Shown piece after piece: positions 38,403-51,164 of a stretch of DNA of 64,000 bases (position 1 is its first letter; each line of letters starts with the position of its first letter). The DNA comes from Zonotrichia leucophrys gambelii (lineage: Eukaryota > Chordata > Aves > Passeriformes > Passerellidae), in the NCBI RefSeq assembly GCF_028769735.1, contig NC_088178.1, positions 27,859,357 to 27,923,356 on the forward strand, written 5' to 3'. The position numbers and the translations under genes were made by a program. The notes beneath the pieces were generated by a model. That model was not told the DNA's origin and did no database searches. It saw only the letters and a program-made list of their open reading frames with translations.

Positions 38403-39746
38403 ACTTTTGCCCATTGAAGAATCTACTTTTAAAATACATGTATTTTATTTAACAGTTTTAATCAACAACTGTGGTAACAAAAATTTGTATCTTCATTCAC
38501 TAAGTTAATATTAAGTGTTTTTAGCCTCTGGTGAGCACATGCAGCCTCTGTGACCCAAAACCCGCTGCTGTGGTTAACAGCAGCAATACCTGGATTTAGG
38601 ACAATTTACTCCCCATTCATCCCCACAACAAAGCGTGGGGCACCTCGGGGTGTGTGCAGGCTGCAGCATCCTGTCCCCAGCTCTGTCTGGGTTGTGGGCA
38701 CACTGATACTTTCTCAGGTGGTAAACTACCAACTCCAGCAGTTTTAGCTTTTTATCACCTTAACAGGGACGTGCCACCCACAGCAGTGTGGAATTACTGG
38801 ATCTTTCCCCTCATTTTTTCCCTTCTGCATAAAGGGCTTTGCCTGTTTCTCCCTTCTCAGCCTGTGCCAGGCTGGGGTTTTGTTTTGCTCTCCAGAGAAA
38901 TGATGACAAACTGCAAATGAATAATCAGAAGTACTTAGAATGAAAATGGCAAAAATATTATTAGTTGCTGCCCCCCACCCCTACTCCCGCTCCGCTCTCC
39001 CATTTTCCCCTCCCTCCTCTTTTGACGGCAGGCAGAAAATGCAGATGCCAAGGCAGCGGAAGATATTTTTAAGCAGGAGCATCTGGCTCCTTGGCAGACT
39101 TCACAGGCAGTTGGTTTGGTTGTTTTGGAGTTGCCTCTGGGTCTGTCACATGTTTTGGCATCTGACTGATTGTCTGGGCTGCCTCCTCTTATTGGACATA
39201 TTTTTTGTTTGACTCACCTTTGATTCTGAATTGTCTCTTTATTTTCATTTGCCAGTGAACAACAACTTCAGCTGATCCTGGGCTTGTTTATGTAGAAATA
39301 GTCCCTGTCGTTCCCTGCCTGTGGCTCACGGGAGCCTCCTGCCTGCCCTGTCTGTGCTACCAAAGGTGCTTCCCGCGGCTTCCTCAGGACTCGGCTCAGG
39401 CTCTGGGCACTCCCTGGGAAGGATACTGTTCCATGGGGAAGGGTTTTCCTGCATTCAAATATGCAGCCAAAAGCTGGACAGACACCGTTCCCAATATATG
39501 CTGTATCTCTGTGCGTGGTTTGGGGTTTTTAAAATATATACATATAAAATTATTATACTGGGGAGAAGGTTTATCTTAAAACAGTGTCGTTTTTTACTAC
39601 TTTTCCAGAGTGTAAAAATCCACTTCAAATTTTGTCTGTTCCCATCTTGTAAAGTTAGATGCTTAGAAGCATTTGCTTTTCTCAGAGTGGTAAATCGGAG
39701 CCAAAGCTATTTTTTTAACTCAAAAGAACTTTTTCCCCCTTAAACA

Positions 39747-39835
39747 TCGCGTCCGGGCAGTTTGGAAGGCGGCGCCTGCGCCCCCCCAGCCTGCGGAGCC
39801 AGCCCCGGGATTTTCCGAGTGCCAGGGCAGCGAGG
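39747..39835. promoter_or_regulatory. Second CpG-dense islet in intron
   Basis: About ten CpGs fall in 90 bases, around GCGGCGCCTGCG-like sequence and a C7 run. It is 2 kb from the islet at 37.6 kb and has the same sharp edges. A CAG/GTGGGC donor-like junction occurs at about 39848. Function is inferred only from composition. Confidence 0.3.
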
Positions 39836-42800
39836 CTGGCAGAAACAGGTGGGCTCACAGCAGGGAGCAGCAGCCCAAGCCTCACCACAAGTTCTGCTGG
39901 GATTTTTTTTTTAGGTGGTTAAACTAAATCTAATTAAACCAGAGCATGTTTAAATGAGCTTCATTTAAATGTGCACTTTGTATAGGTCTTCTACTAATAA
40001 CAGCAGCTCTTGCTTTTATTATTAGTGCTATCACTTTTCTGTCTTTTCTGATATTCCCAGGGAGTGAATGGATTATTTCTCAGAAGGACTGGGTTTATAT
40101 TTCTAAAATGCTGGTTTGGATCTGTCCTCTGAACTAGTCCTTGCTGTGCTCAGGAGGCACCACGGAGACTCAGACACGAGATAGAAATCTGTGTTTTCAA
40201 GCTAAAAAGAGACCCTATTCCATAAAGTGTTTTCATTTAAGGAGCCTGCAAGCAGAAGAGAGAAAAAAATGCTGGTTTCCAAATACATTTGCAGTGTTTT
40301 GAAAGCAATCTTGTCAAAGATTGTTTTTCACTGATCTGACATGAAGAAGGCATCATGTAACTTATATGTTGCTTGGGATTTTTTCTTAATTGGACCAAAT
40401 TGAATTAAACTTTTTCAGGGAAAAACATAATACGGCATTTTAAAACAAAAGCCCCCAGTATGTGATTTTCATTGGAGTTAAAGTACTGCTTTGTCCTTCA
40501 CTGGCCTGTTATTATGGCCTCATCCAGGTACATGTTTGGAAGGTCCATCTCTATTATCACTGTAAATAGCAAGGATGTCAGAGGCCAAGGAACTGGCACA
40601 TATGGAATAAAGCTCTTTATTCCCAAGACAGGATGTTGTGGACTGCTAAGACCCCTCTTTGTCTCTTCTTCTACCTGTACACAGCAGGGAACTGCAGAGT
40701 AACTCTCCTGGTACTTATGGAGGTCACAAACACAGAGAAAGGTGACTAAAAAGATTTTAAAATGTGAGAGAAACTGTATCTGCAGTTAATTTTTTGTGTG
40801 TGTGTGCATGGAAAGGAAAATATTATTTTCAAAGAAATTGTAATTTCTAAACCGGTGACTGAAGGAAAAGGCAGGAAAAGCCCCAGAGGTGTGAATGCAG
40901 ACACACTTGCATGCACACACTCCTTACACAAAATTACTTTTACCATCCAATCACCAGACTTGGCTTGTCAGATTCCAGACAAAAACCAGACCCAAGATAT
41001 GTACAGGAATATTAGTAAACATTTGCATTGAACACAGTATCACATACAAATTAAAGTGAGTTTCCAGCTCTGTTTGCAGAAGGAAGCCTGTTGGTACAGT
41101 GAAGGCCTGAACTCTGAAGTCTGAAAAAGAAAATTACTTTAAAAACAGCAAAGCCCCCAGTCTACATTGTGTTTTAAAAGTCATCTTGGTATTCTAGAGT
41201 ATGTGCACCATAAATTTTGAATAGATGGGATTAGCAATATCATGACGGGGAATCCCAAAGGAACTCTCTCCAACAAGGAAGGAATCTTGTAAAAGGCATT
41301 CACAATAAATCCTTTCACAGGCCTTGGCACTTGGATGTAACTCTGTGTATTCCCTGTTAGGTTTCCCAGTGAGAGAAAAACACAGGTCCTTTTGGGCTTT
41401 CAATTCTGTGAGTCGGTTTTGTGATCCGAAAGCACCATATGGGTGCTTTCACCTTTGTTTTTCAGCACCTGCAACACTTGGCAGATCCATGGCAAAGCAG
41501 AAGCAGCAGCACAAAATAGGATATTATTGGGAGAGGGAGATGCAATTCTGAATTCTCTATCCTCTTGGGGCAAGCAAATAGCAGAAAGCAGCTACAGCAC
41601 CGTGCCAAAGTGGTCCTGGGGGATGATGTGGTTGCAATAACTAATCTGGAGAATAGCCTTGCTCCTGCTACTCCAAGTCTTGCAGCCTTGTCCAACAGGA
41701 GACTCGATTTTCAAGGGCACAGCTCTAGGAGCAAGAGGCTGCAATCCCTGAATGAGAGTTACAGGTTTTAGACAGCAAAAAGTACACGGGCTTTTCTGTC
41801 CTGCCCTTAAAATTCCATAGGTCTGTAAATACTGTAGACAGTCCTGCAGCTGGACAGACACCTTCTCAAGGGAACAGAGACATCTTTAGCACTTCTGGCC
41901 TGGTGTCCTGGCTCCTGGCTACTCAGGTCAACACACATTTCCCACCAAGGGTAACTGACCGTACTTTTTGTTGAAAAGAAATCCTCAGTCAAAGTCAAGT
42001 TCTGACAAGTCCTCAACTATGTAGCTGCATTTTTAGGCTTTCAGAAACCCTAAAAACAAGTGTGCGGGTCTTACTGCGTCCTTTTCTGTGATCTCCTTTA
42101 TGGTCACAATGGGCTTTGTACGTCTACAAGAATTAATGAAGGAAGATTTCAAAAATATTGGGAAAAATAATGAAGTGAAACCATTCCACCTGGGAGGGAA
42201 TGGCAGTCTTCAGTTTAGCAGTAGAGAAAAAGAAGTTAATTGATTCTATGATTATTGAATACTGTCCTGTACAAGGCCAAAAGTCACTCCATCACTACAT
42301 CAACCTTGATGTAAACTCTGCAAACACATTGTAAAAGATGAATGATGAGCTTGATTTCTCTTCCTGCTTTACCAAGATCCTCGGTGTCATGAACTTCAGT
42401 GATTTGAGAAAGGTGGTTCTGTTGTCTTTGTAGCTGAACTAGGAAAGAAATTCATCTGGTTTCTCTCAACTGAAATGAGTATCAAGGGAAAATATAAAAC
42501 TGTTCAGAAATCATTTGTCATCAGGACACAAAGATCTGGCTAAGGTCAGAGCTAAGACTGAATATTATCCCTTAAATCCCCTAGAAGCTGTGGGTGGTTG
42601 CACTGGTGTCACCAAGAGGCTCTGAGCATCTTGCTACTGCAAGTTCTGTAAACCTTTTTTCTGCTTCAAATTGAAAGGTGCTGCTGTTACCAATCAGACT
42701 TCCAAAAACAGGGACATGGCTTGGCCACTGTTGAGATGGATTTAGTCTCCCAGAAAAGTTGTTTTCTCTGTCACCATCTGACACAGGTGGAGCTTGTGCC

Positions 42801-43229
42801 AATGCAGCGAGCGCAAATTACAGCCAACGTGATGCAGAATATCTTGTGCACGGACCTGTGTAGCTGTGTAATTGCTTGGCATGTCTTTGGCCCTTCACTT
42901 GTCCCAAGTGATAGGTGTGTGAATGGGTTTATAAGAATAATAATTCCTGAACTTGCAGCCAACTCTTTTCCTCTCTCCACTACCCTGCTGCAAAAGATTT
43001 CACAGCCGTTTGTGTTGGTTGCAGAAGCCCGCGGAAGATGTGAATTTAATCAAAACTTTGGCTGTCACTCTGCTCCTAGCAGAGATTTTTTGGAGCTGTG
43101 TTTTCATGTTCAGAGCAATAAAGTTTTCCTCATAGTTAAAATGATCCAAAAGTCATGACCCATGACAATGAGAAAACAATGGCTTAAGATCTAGATCATC
43201 TGGAACCTAAACTGATCCATGGACCAAAC

Positions 43230-43249
43230 AAAAAAAAAAAAAAAAAAAA
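43230..43249. repeat. Poly(A) run of 20
   Basis: A20 followed by an interrupted A-rich stretch to about 43275. Simple sequence. Confidence 0.95.
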
Positions 43250-43790
43250 GAGGGAAAAAAAAGTTTAAAATAAAATCACATCTGACCCAGGAATAATTGT
43301 CCTCCCAGCTCTCCAGGTTCACACAGAAAGGTGTGAAATTGAAAGGGCAAACCACAGTACAAGTTTCACTCACCTTTTGTGGCACTGAAGATCAGTGATA
43401 CGCGGAGGTTATGGAAATTAATCCTGGGATTCATTGCAGAGTATAGCCAGGAATATCAGGTCTTCACACCTGAAGTTTAAGTGAATGGTTAAACATAACT
43501 CAGGAACACAAAAGAAAGTTTAACTAAAATTTGAGAATGAGAATGCTCTCCTAATGCACCACATGCTCCTCACCAGAGTATCAATCACTTTTGCTCTGCC
43601 TTCTTCTTGAAATAGGTAATATTTTCCTGTCCCACTCAGTGTTTTTACTGGGGATTTGTACCTCAGCATCCTCCCAAAATAGTGGGAGCCCCTTGTATCA
43701 AGAGGGGAGTGCTGGGCTCCCTTTGTGATTGCCCTGGGACAAGGCTCAGCTCAAGTGAGATGTGAGCTCTGCAGGCCTAAACACTGCTCT

Positions 43791-43828
43791 GTGGGTTTGG
43801 GTTTGTGGGTTTGGCTTTGTGGGTTTGT
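43791..43828. repeat. 14-bp minisatellite, about 2.7 units
   Basis: GTGGGTTTGGGTTT at 43791 and GTGGGTTTGGCTTT at 43805 are adjacent 14-base units, followed by a partial third unit at 43819. One substitution separates the two full units. Confidence 0.9.
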
Positions 43829-46800
43829 GCCTGATCTATGAACTTTACATCACTTAAGGGTAGATTCTCCCTGTGGTTTAGTACAAACAGCCAAGGCTTG
43901 AATTCATACTTTGTTCTCACAGGTGAAACTTCACTGACTTGTGCCAAGCAATATATTCTGCATGTTCCCAGTTTACACATTAAATCTATGGGGTAGAAGT
44001 GGGCAAAAAGTAGGAAATCTCCTATTACTTATGTAGGGTGAGAAATAACATTTGGTGGGTGGATATAGTTTCTTGAGGAAATGAGCTGTCTCTGCTTTGA
44101 AGGAACATTTCAATAGGAGGGAATCGTTTGAAGCATTAACTGAAGTAGAAAAATTCACTTCCTTCTTTATTCCAGAAAATATCAGTGATATTCCCCAGAC
44201 GGGACAAGAATATATTATCATTGAGTAGAAATCCTTTGAACACATCGATTTTAACCTCATTGGGGAGAAGAATTTGCAGTGAATCATTTGTTCACAGAGA
44301 TGGGAGAAAATAATTGAGGGTTTATTTCTGGGTGGAGAAAGTGCTTTGCAAACAACCAGGATGTGTGTTTTGAAAGATGAAGGTGAGAATGAGCAGGGAG
44401 TTGTCACTATTGAGATACCATAGGGCAATTTATAAACAATGCTTTTATTGCAGCTCATTATGGTTTAGTTTATACTCATACATAAAATATACTCATTCTT
44501 GCATTTTGTGATGTTTCAGTGCACACAGCCCCTACCCAGCATCACTAAATGCAGGGAGTTTTCTTTATCTTGTGTTTCTACAGCACTGATCCCAGTAGGC
44601 TTCTGGTCCATTCCTCAGGCTCCTAAAGGTTGTTACAGTAAATAAACGCAACATCCCTGAATTTCACCTAGAGTTGCAGAAGTATTTCCCCTTCCTGAGG
44701 AAAGAATTGGACTTGTTTGGATTTAAAGAACTAAATTTGTATTTCTACAAAGCAAACCAAGTAGCAAAGACAGTCTGCTTGTGGAGAGCCCCACTGACCC
44801 CTGTAAGACTGCAGGTAGTTAATTTCTGGCATAAAGCAAAATACATTGTTGGTGTGTTAATGTTCCATATAGGAAGCCAAAAAAAATGAATATGTGGGCA
44901 CTAGAGAGGTAGTTAAAAACCTCTTCAATAAACACCTTCCTTGGGAATTTATGGTAAAAGTGAAAGGAGGGCAAACTGGGGAGACTGTGCTTTTTTTACC
45001 ACTGCTCTGGTTAATGTGAGTTTGATTTTTGCCTTTGACAGCAACTCTGGGGTACTCATTCAGTTGTTTGCTTCTCATTTTCCCCACATTTAAAACAGCA
45101 GAAGTAACACACCATTGCTCTGTAAGGATCCTGGGAAGGTAAAACCACAGGGCACAGCAGCAGATAAATACAGTGGTGGGGCTGGTCACCTCTGGCTGGC
45201 GTGCACTGATGTATGTCAGACCAAAAATGCAAGTGGGGCAGGTGGCAAGCTGCATATTTGTATAATTGAGTTAAACTGAGACTGTCAATAAATTATATAG
45301 ATGCTGTGCAATGTCTTGGAGAAAACAGCTGAAAAGCAGCTCAACAGTTGGAATAGAAAGTCAGGATTTCACATTTTCTTTGTGTGAAGGAAGCTGTGAA
45401 GGACTTAGAAAGCAATCAGACAATACTGAAAAGATAGTCCTTTGTAAAGGACTGTCCTAAAATCATGTCATCCTGTAACAGGATTATCCACAGGAAGATA
45501 GAGAATTGATACCTTCATCCTATAAAATGATGGTCTTAAAATAATCTCCTCTTGTTAAACTTCTAGTCAGCTTTAGGGCAAAGAAGTGAGGACTCAGCTG
45601 CTTCACAAATTTCTGTAGGTTTATAGGAGGAAGCACAGGCAAGACCTGGTATGAGGAGTCGTAACACACCTTTGTCTTGCTGGACCATTTTCTAGCTCCT
45701 TCTGTAAAAATTTGTTCTCCTTTAAAGGCAGCCCAGGCAGCCCAGCCCTGCCAGCACTATGGAAGTGGCTGTGTCACTCCAGCTATGCCGTGCCTGCAGT
45801 CTGTGCTCCGATGATTGATGGATCCTCCAGATCCATCGTGACCTTGCAATTCCTATCAATGGGCATCCTGTCGGGAGCCCCAGGGCTTCTGTCACACTGA
45901 CACCTTCACAAGCCCATCACAAGTTTCATGTTGCAAGTGCTTTCCTTTGAAGCTGCAGCTCCTTTATTTAGCCTGCCCCAGTACAGTTGTTTTGTCCACC
46001 TTTGGTGTTGCATCAGCAAATGAGTAGCTCTCAGTGGTCTCAGTTGTTACCACACCACAAAGAAATGGAACAAGAGGGCTTTGCCAATCAGCAAATCAGT
46101 ATTTCTGATCTCTCTTATCTGTTGTTGTTTTATTTCTGACCTTGGTTACTACAAGTTTATCTACAAAATACTCCCAGGCCTGTCTTACACTTGGTTTAGG
46201 GAAGCAGGAGATTCACTCACAGTTTCTTGTCTGAACTCTGGACACAGGACAGCATGACTCGACACAGTAAGTGCAGAGCACCCCATGCCATAGAGAGTTC
46301 AGGACAGTGCAGAGCAAATGTGAGCTGGTGTCCTAAGCACAGGCTGAGAAATAGGGCTTTAAAGTCAGTTATATCACCAACAACCATGAGGAGAAAGAGT
46401 TTCCTCAACCAGGAGAAAACTCGGATTGAACAAATTCTGGCACAGAAACCTAAATTATTTCTGGCTAGGCTTGCTGGGGTCCTGATCTCCTACAGACACC
46501 AAGGACAGCTTGCCAGTGACCCCAGAGTGTTTCCCTCACACACCCCATCACTGTCCCAGCCTCACTGCTCTCCTCTGTTGGCTGCAATCCAGGTGAACTT
46601 GTTCATTCTTCCCTCTCACCACTGATAAATGCAGAGAAGCATTTTATTTCATTTTTGAATGGTTTCAGCACAGGGAATGGTATCAATAAAACAATAAAGC
46701 TCCTACCAGATATGACATAATGATTCTTGGAGGTCACATCATTCCCTTCCTAGATAGCAGAGCTGTTCTGGGGCTGTCAGCCCATTAGTCTGATAGGATT

Positions 46801-47488
46801 GTCATGATAACCAGAAAAATGCAGTCAGGCCGAGCTCAGAGAAAAATTCTTTTCTCTTGCAAAAGCAAAGCTTTCAATTTCTATGTGCCCTGAGATGCAA
46901 GAGGAGGTGACTGAAGCCAACGAGGTTTCTACAAATAGAAATCTTTATCATTGTAAATCAACTCAGTGAGCAGCAATCGACTTCTTTGTCTCTAGAGACA
47001 TTTAATAAAGTACCCTGCAGCCTCTTTGTCATCCATTAGTCACCAGATATTGGACATTCCATTTTAAAAGCACCATTTCTTCTTTTAAATATATAGCCTA
47101 TGAAAGATCTATATTTTACTTCTTTTTGGATGGACATGTTAAAAGGATACTCTTACTTCCCACTCTGGACTGAAAGTGCTGAGAAAGTCCTGTTGTAAAT
47201 GAAGAAAATGTAAGTGCACATTCAGCAGGAGTTTTGCTTACCTTTTTTTAATTGATAGTAATTTGCACACTTCCAGCCTGCTCTGGAGGCCAGAGCATCC
47301 TCCAGAAGAGTTGCTGAAATCCATCCTGGCCAAGGTTTTAGGGAGAAATGGCATTATGGGAAAGAGGGAGAACTGTCATTATTCTTTGTATAGTATTTAA
47401 CAAAATCCAAAAACTAAAATATAGAACAAATTCATCAGCTGCTCAAATTTATTAGTGTGCACATTTTGAGGAGTAAGGATGTTTTCTT

Positions 47489-47715
47489 CATAGAATCCCA
47501 GAATCACAGAATGATTTGAGTTGAGAGGCACCTTAAAGATCATCCCATTCCACCCTCTGCCATGGGCAGGGACACTTTCCTCTATCCCAGTGTGCTCCAA
47601 TCCCTTTTCAACCTGGCCTTGGACACTCCAGGGATGCAGCAGCCACAGATTTTCTGGGCAACCTGTAAGAGGGCCTCTCCAGCCTCAGAGTAAAAAATTT
47701 CTCCCTATTTTTCCT
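47489..47715 (-). mobile_element. CR1 LINE 3'-end fragment
   Basis: It opens with three terminal octamers (ATAGAATC, CCAGAATC, ACAGAATG). Next come GAGAGGCACCTTAAAGATCA, the CCATGGGCAGGGACAC block, CAACCTGGCCTTGGACACT, and the CTGGGCAACCTGT block with the following AGTAAAAAATTTCTCCCT. The order and spacing match the reverse complement of a CR1 3' untranslated tail, about 225 bases long. It lies in the NFIA intron, antisense to the gene. Confidence 0.92.
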
Positions 47716-48929
47716 GTATTTCTTCTTCGTGCTTTTAGCTGATTTGCCACCAACCTCTGTTTTTGCCCGTGCTGCAAGTCCTGATTGTAACAGACTTCAA
47801 TCTGTTCAAGGGCAGGAACTGCTGGAGGTTGATCATGCCACTAATCTGAGCTTTGGCACAAAATAAAACACAATCCAGTTCTTCACGGAGGCAGAGCAAA
47901 GCTTGACAATCCAAACCCCAGAAGGTCCAAAAATGTCGTATAACAAATACAAAGGGCATATCTTTAGTTTCTTCTGTTTAGTCTCCTGATTTTCTAGTCA
48001 ATGTCGTGGTGTTTGTGGGGTCTGGTGCATGATTTTGACATTGATGATGCCACTGTTCTCACCACGGGGTGCTGCTCAAATGGGCACTGTATTGTAGGAC
48101 ATCTTGTACCAGTGTGTAACTGGACCCCAGCTCCCTGGGAAGTTTTCCATTTTTAGCTGTTCCCTCGGCAGGCTGATGACACCAGCATTTTCCTTCTGGG
48201 CCAACGTCTTTCTGCATCCTTACTCTGCATCCCAGAGTAAGACTTCAAAGCTTCCATGGCGAGGCAGGTGAAGACCTTGCTGACACTTTGCAATCAGTGA
48301 AGTGTGGGTTTGGCTGCAGTTACTAATTTTGTAAAACAAAACACAGGCAGGACTCAAGGAAATGGCTGAGCAGTGAGGAATGCCGCAGTTGATATCTGCA
48401 CTTTTCAGTAAATCGCTTGATATTCACCGTGACAGAGTCCCATTTCTCTGGAGTGCTTTATTGCATGTCTTTTATTGGCTTTTTGAGTTCAGATTCTGTG
48501 ACTGGTATATTAATTTTATTTTTTTATTATATTTCCTCCTTTTATATTCTGCAATTACATTAACTCAGCCTTTCACAATCAATAATTGCTGGAAACAATT
48601 TGCCTTTCACTGCACATACAAAATCTGTAAAAATAGTCATCAAGCCTTTATAGATTCTTTACTGGTCTTAAATTTATTATACCTTATTAGCATAGGAAAA
48701 AGGGCCAGTAAATGACCTGCTGCAGTTGTAGGTGAGTACCAGACTCTACTTCTTGCAAAACAAGTACTCTAGGAAAAAAAAAAGATAAAAAAATCCACAA
48801 TATTTTTTCTCAAGAAATTTGTAGCAGGGCTGCAATTACCAGCATAAATTCTCTGTGGTAGCTTTTAAATCTGTGCAAGCTCTGCTTAGCTTCGTGAGCA
48901 TGTTGTTGGTTCCTCAGCCCCTTTCAGTG

Positions 48930-48982
48930 GTGGATGAGGTCAAATGGGATTATCATAATGGTCCTTTCTGGCCTGGAAAACC
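48930..48982 (+). mobile_element. Old CR1/L3-like 3' tail
   Basis: The segment ATTATCATAATGGTCCTTTC followed by TGGCCTGGAAAACC resembles the sense 3' end of an older amniote CR1 group, whose usual form is roughly CATAATGGTCCCTTCTGGCC. The match is short and lacks terminal repeats, so the family name is from memory and approximate. Confidence 0.55.
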
Positions 48983-49216
48983 AAAGCCAGTGCTGGAAGG
49001 GTTTGTCTGTCTCCAGCTCTGACTGGAACATGCAGAGGAAGGTGAGTGTGATAACCTCTGTCCTGCTGCCCCCTCCCCTCTGCTCCTCTGGTCTTCAGTT
49101 AAATCCTAGAGCAGGAAAAAGTGTAGGATCCCAGTGGTGCCTCCCTCCCCCAGCAAAACAACTGGGAAGGGGCAGAGCCCTGGGCAGAGGTGTCTGGGAA
49201 TGGCCACAAGACCCTG

Positions 49217-49240
49217 CAGCAGCAGCAGCAGCAGCAGCAG
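49217..49240. repeat. Trinucleotide microsatellite (CAG)8
   Basis: Eight uninterrupted CAG units. The tract gives polyglutamine, polyserine or polyalanine in overlapping open frames on both strands, but none of these frames looks like a gene. It is intronic on the NFIA reading. Confidence 0.95.
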
Positions 49241-50047
49241 TGTGATTTATGGAGCCAGGAGCCCCACGGGAGCTGGGATGAAGGCACTCGACACTTGGGG
49301 CGGCCGGCACGGTGCATCCTGCCCCATGGGCTGTGCAGGGCCAGGGCAAGCCAAGGAATGCTTGGATTCCACTCCCTGGGGGGAAGAGAGATTGTTCATA
49401 TTATTTTCTCTAGACTTCAGGCTAAATCTTACTCATTTTATTTACAGAAACTGTTTCAATCCATTGACTAGAGCAACACTACTCATATGGGTAAAGAAAA
49501 GAAGAATTTGGCCTTGTGACAACTTTAAAGTCCTAGGATTTATGTTCCTTGCATCCCTCAGATATATTTGCAAATGTTGACGCATACTCCTAGATTTTCA
49601 CTCATAAAAATGCTGCTTGTGTTTTGGAGTTTCTTAGAAAAATATTTTTAAATCACTTTCCACCCTTAAGGGCCATTTGAAATTCACACTCTCAAGGCTG
49701 TAAAACAACACTCCAGGTTGGGTTTTAACAGGGAAAAGGCAGGAAGCTGGGGTTCAGTACTGCTCTCAGAACAGTAGGTGATTCTGAAGACAGCTTTGGT
49801 GTCAGCTCTGAATATCCCATCTTGCACTGGTCCAAGCAAGGCCAACTTATTTGGGTTTTTTTTGCTTTGGCTTTCCAACATTTTATTTTATTAGCTGGGG
49901 AGGGAAAAAATAGTGGACATAAACTTTTAATGGGAGTGTATGAGAACTGACATATCAGGAGCAATTACAAATACAAGCTGTGTAACGTAAATCTGCAGGC
50001 ACTCTTTACAAACCAGAGGCTTTGGTTCCATGCATCTTAATGACCTC

Positions 50048-50103
50048 AAACATTCTTGCCTGTCAGTAAAAAATCAAACATTCGTGTCTGTCAGTATAAA
50101 ACC
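50048..50103. repeat. 28-bp tandem duplication, two diverged copies
   Basis: The two adjacent copies share AAACATTC, TGTCTG or TGCCTG, TCAGTA and an A-rich end. They differ at a handful of positions, so this duplication is older than the 16-bp one at 30951. Confidence 0.85.
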
Positions 50104-50343
50104 AAACACTTTGTCTTCAATGTCACACGTACCTAGGAAATATTTTTGAGCGTGACTCTCTAACTAGGGATCAAACCCAGCACCTCCCTCTCTGAAAGCA
50201 CAACCTGCAGTTTGAATTTTGTAGCTGCTGCCTTGTCCCATGAGGTCCCCACTCCAAGGTGAGTGATCTGTCACTCAGGGCTCTGGCAGGAGCACAGCTC
50301 TGCTGCTGCAGTACGGGTCATCCTGGGAAGGAGGAGATCAGTC

Positions 50344-50678
50344 CACAGAATCAAAGAACCATAAAATGGTTTGGGTGAGGAGGGACCTTAAATCTCATCT
50401 CATTCTGATCTCCTGCCACTATCCCAAGTTGCTCCAAGCCCTGTCCAGCCTGGCCTTGGACCCTTCCAGGGATGGAGCAGCCACAGCTTCTCTGGGAAAC
50501 CTGTGCCAGGGCCTCACCATCATCACAGGGAAGCATTTTCTCCTAATATTTAATCTAAACCTATTCTCTGTCAGAGGGAAGCCATTCCCCCTTGTCCTTC
50601 GGGGCCTTGCAGGTACTGGAAGACCACAATTAGGTCATCCCAAAGCTTCTCTTCTCTGAACAATACAAAGCCTGTGGA
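50344..50678 (-). mobile_element. CR1 LINE 3'-end fragment, longest copy in the window
   Basis: Begins with decayed octamers (CACAGAATC, AAAGAACC, ATAAAATGG), then GGTTTGGGTGAGGAGGGACC. It continues through the CTGGCCTTGGACCCTTCCAG and CAGCTTCTCTGGGAAACCTG blocks, TCTCCTAATATTTAATCTAA, and GCCATTCCCCCTTGTCC, then the AATTAGGTCATCCCAAAGC part. This reaches about 335 bases into CR1, past the 3' UTR core, and then breaks off near AATACAAAGCC. No reverse transcriptase coding sequence remains. Confidence 0.93.
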
Positions 50679-51132
50679 CCCCAGCAAGATGAGTGCAGAT
50701 TTGTGAGTGAAGGGTTGAGCGAGGCAACAATGCTTTGGGTCAAAAGTCCAAAGCCCCCCACCCTTTCCAAGGGGCACACTAATACCCAGATGGATTTGCT
50801 TGCTTCCGTTTACTTTTCCGGGTACTTAGGCTGACTTCTGTTGTTATAAGTAGGACTAATTAGGATCACCATGATTGCAATGAAACCTGATTCTGAGTGA
50901 GTGCCATATGTTCCCAGGGGATTAGGTGTGAGTGCTGCCGCAGCTCCTGGGACTGCAGCGCTGTGTCCTGCTCTCCACGGAGCTGCACTGGGATCTCAGC
51001 CCCCCTGACTCTCCCATCTGACCAGGAATGGGGGACCCTCATAGTTTTGCCACACGAGCACCAAGGAAGCTGGATCAGGGTCAGGCTTCTTTTTCTCCTG
51101 TGGCAGCTGGGGGTATCTGTGCTTAAGACATG

Positions 51133-51164
51133 CCTAACCCTAACACTAACACTAACCCTAACCC
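51133..51164. repeat. Interstitial telomere-like repeat (CCTAAC)n
   Basis: Five consecutive hexamers read CCTAAC, CCTAAC, ACTAAC, ACTAAC, CCTAAC, then CC. Three units are exact vertebrate telomere repeats and two share the same C-to-A change. The tract is 32 bases and sits inside the intron, 450 bases past a CR1 copy. Short interstitial telomeric tracts of this kind are usually ascribed to telomerase-associated repair of double-strand breaks or to chance growth of a microsatellite. Confidence 0.85.

Larger units (their letters stand above)
37860..47480. other. Intronic non-coding block between the CpG islets and the CR1-rich part
   Basis: Contains a second CpG-dense islet at 39747-39835, poly(T) and poly(A) runs at 38384 and 43230, and a 14-bp minisatellite at 43791-43828. 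The 145-codon (42721-43158, +) and 161-codon (43973-44458, -) frames look like chance. No mobile element was recognised. Confidence 0.5.

Noticed and set aside
42721..43158. 145-codon plus-strand frame
   Set aside because: Overlapped by a minus-strand frame and a second plus frame. No family resemblance.
43973..44458. 161-codon minus-strand open frame
   Set aside because: No recognisable motif. Its composition reflects the local AT-rich DNA. No promoter or polyadenylation pattern supports a gene.
49099..49580. Frames with polyserine, polyglutamine or polyalanine runs
   Set aside because: All derive from the (CAG)8 microsatellite read in different frames and strands. No other coding feature is present.
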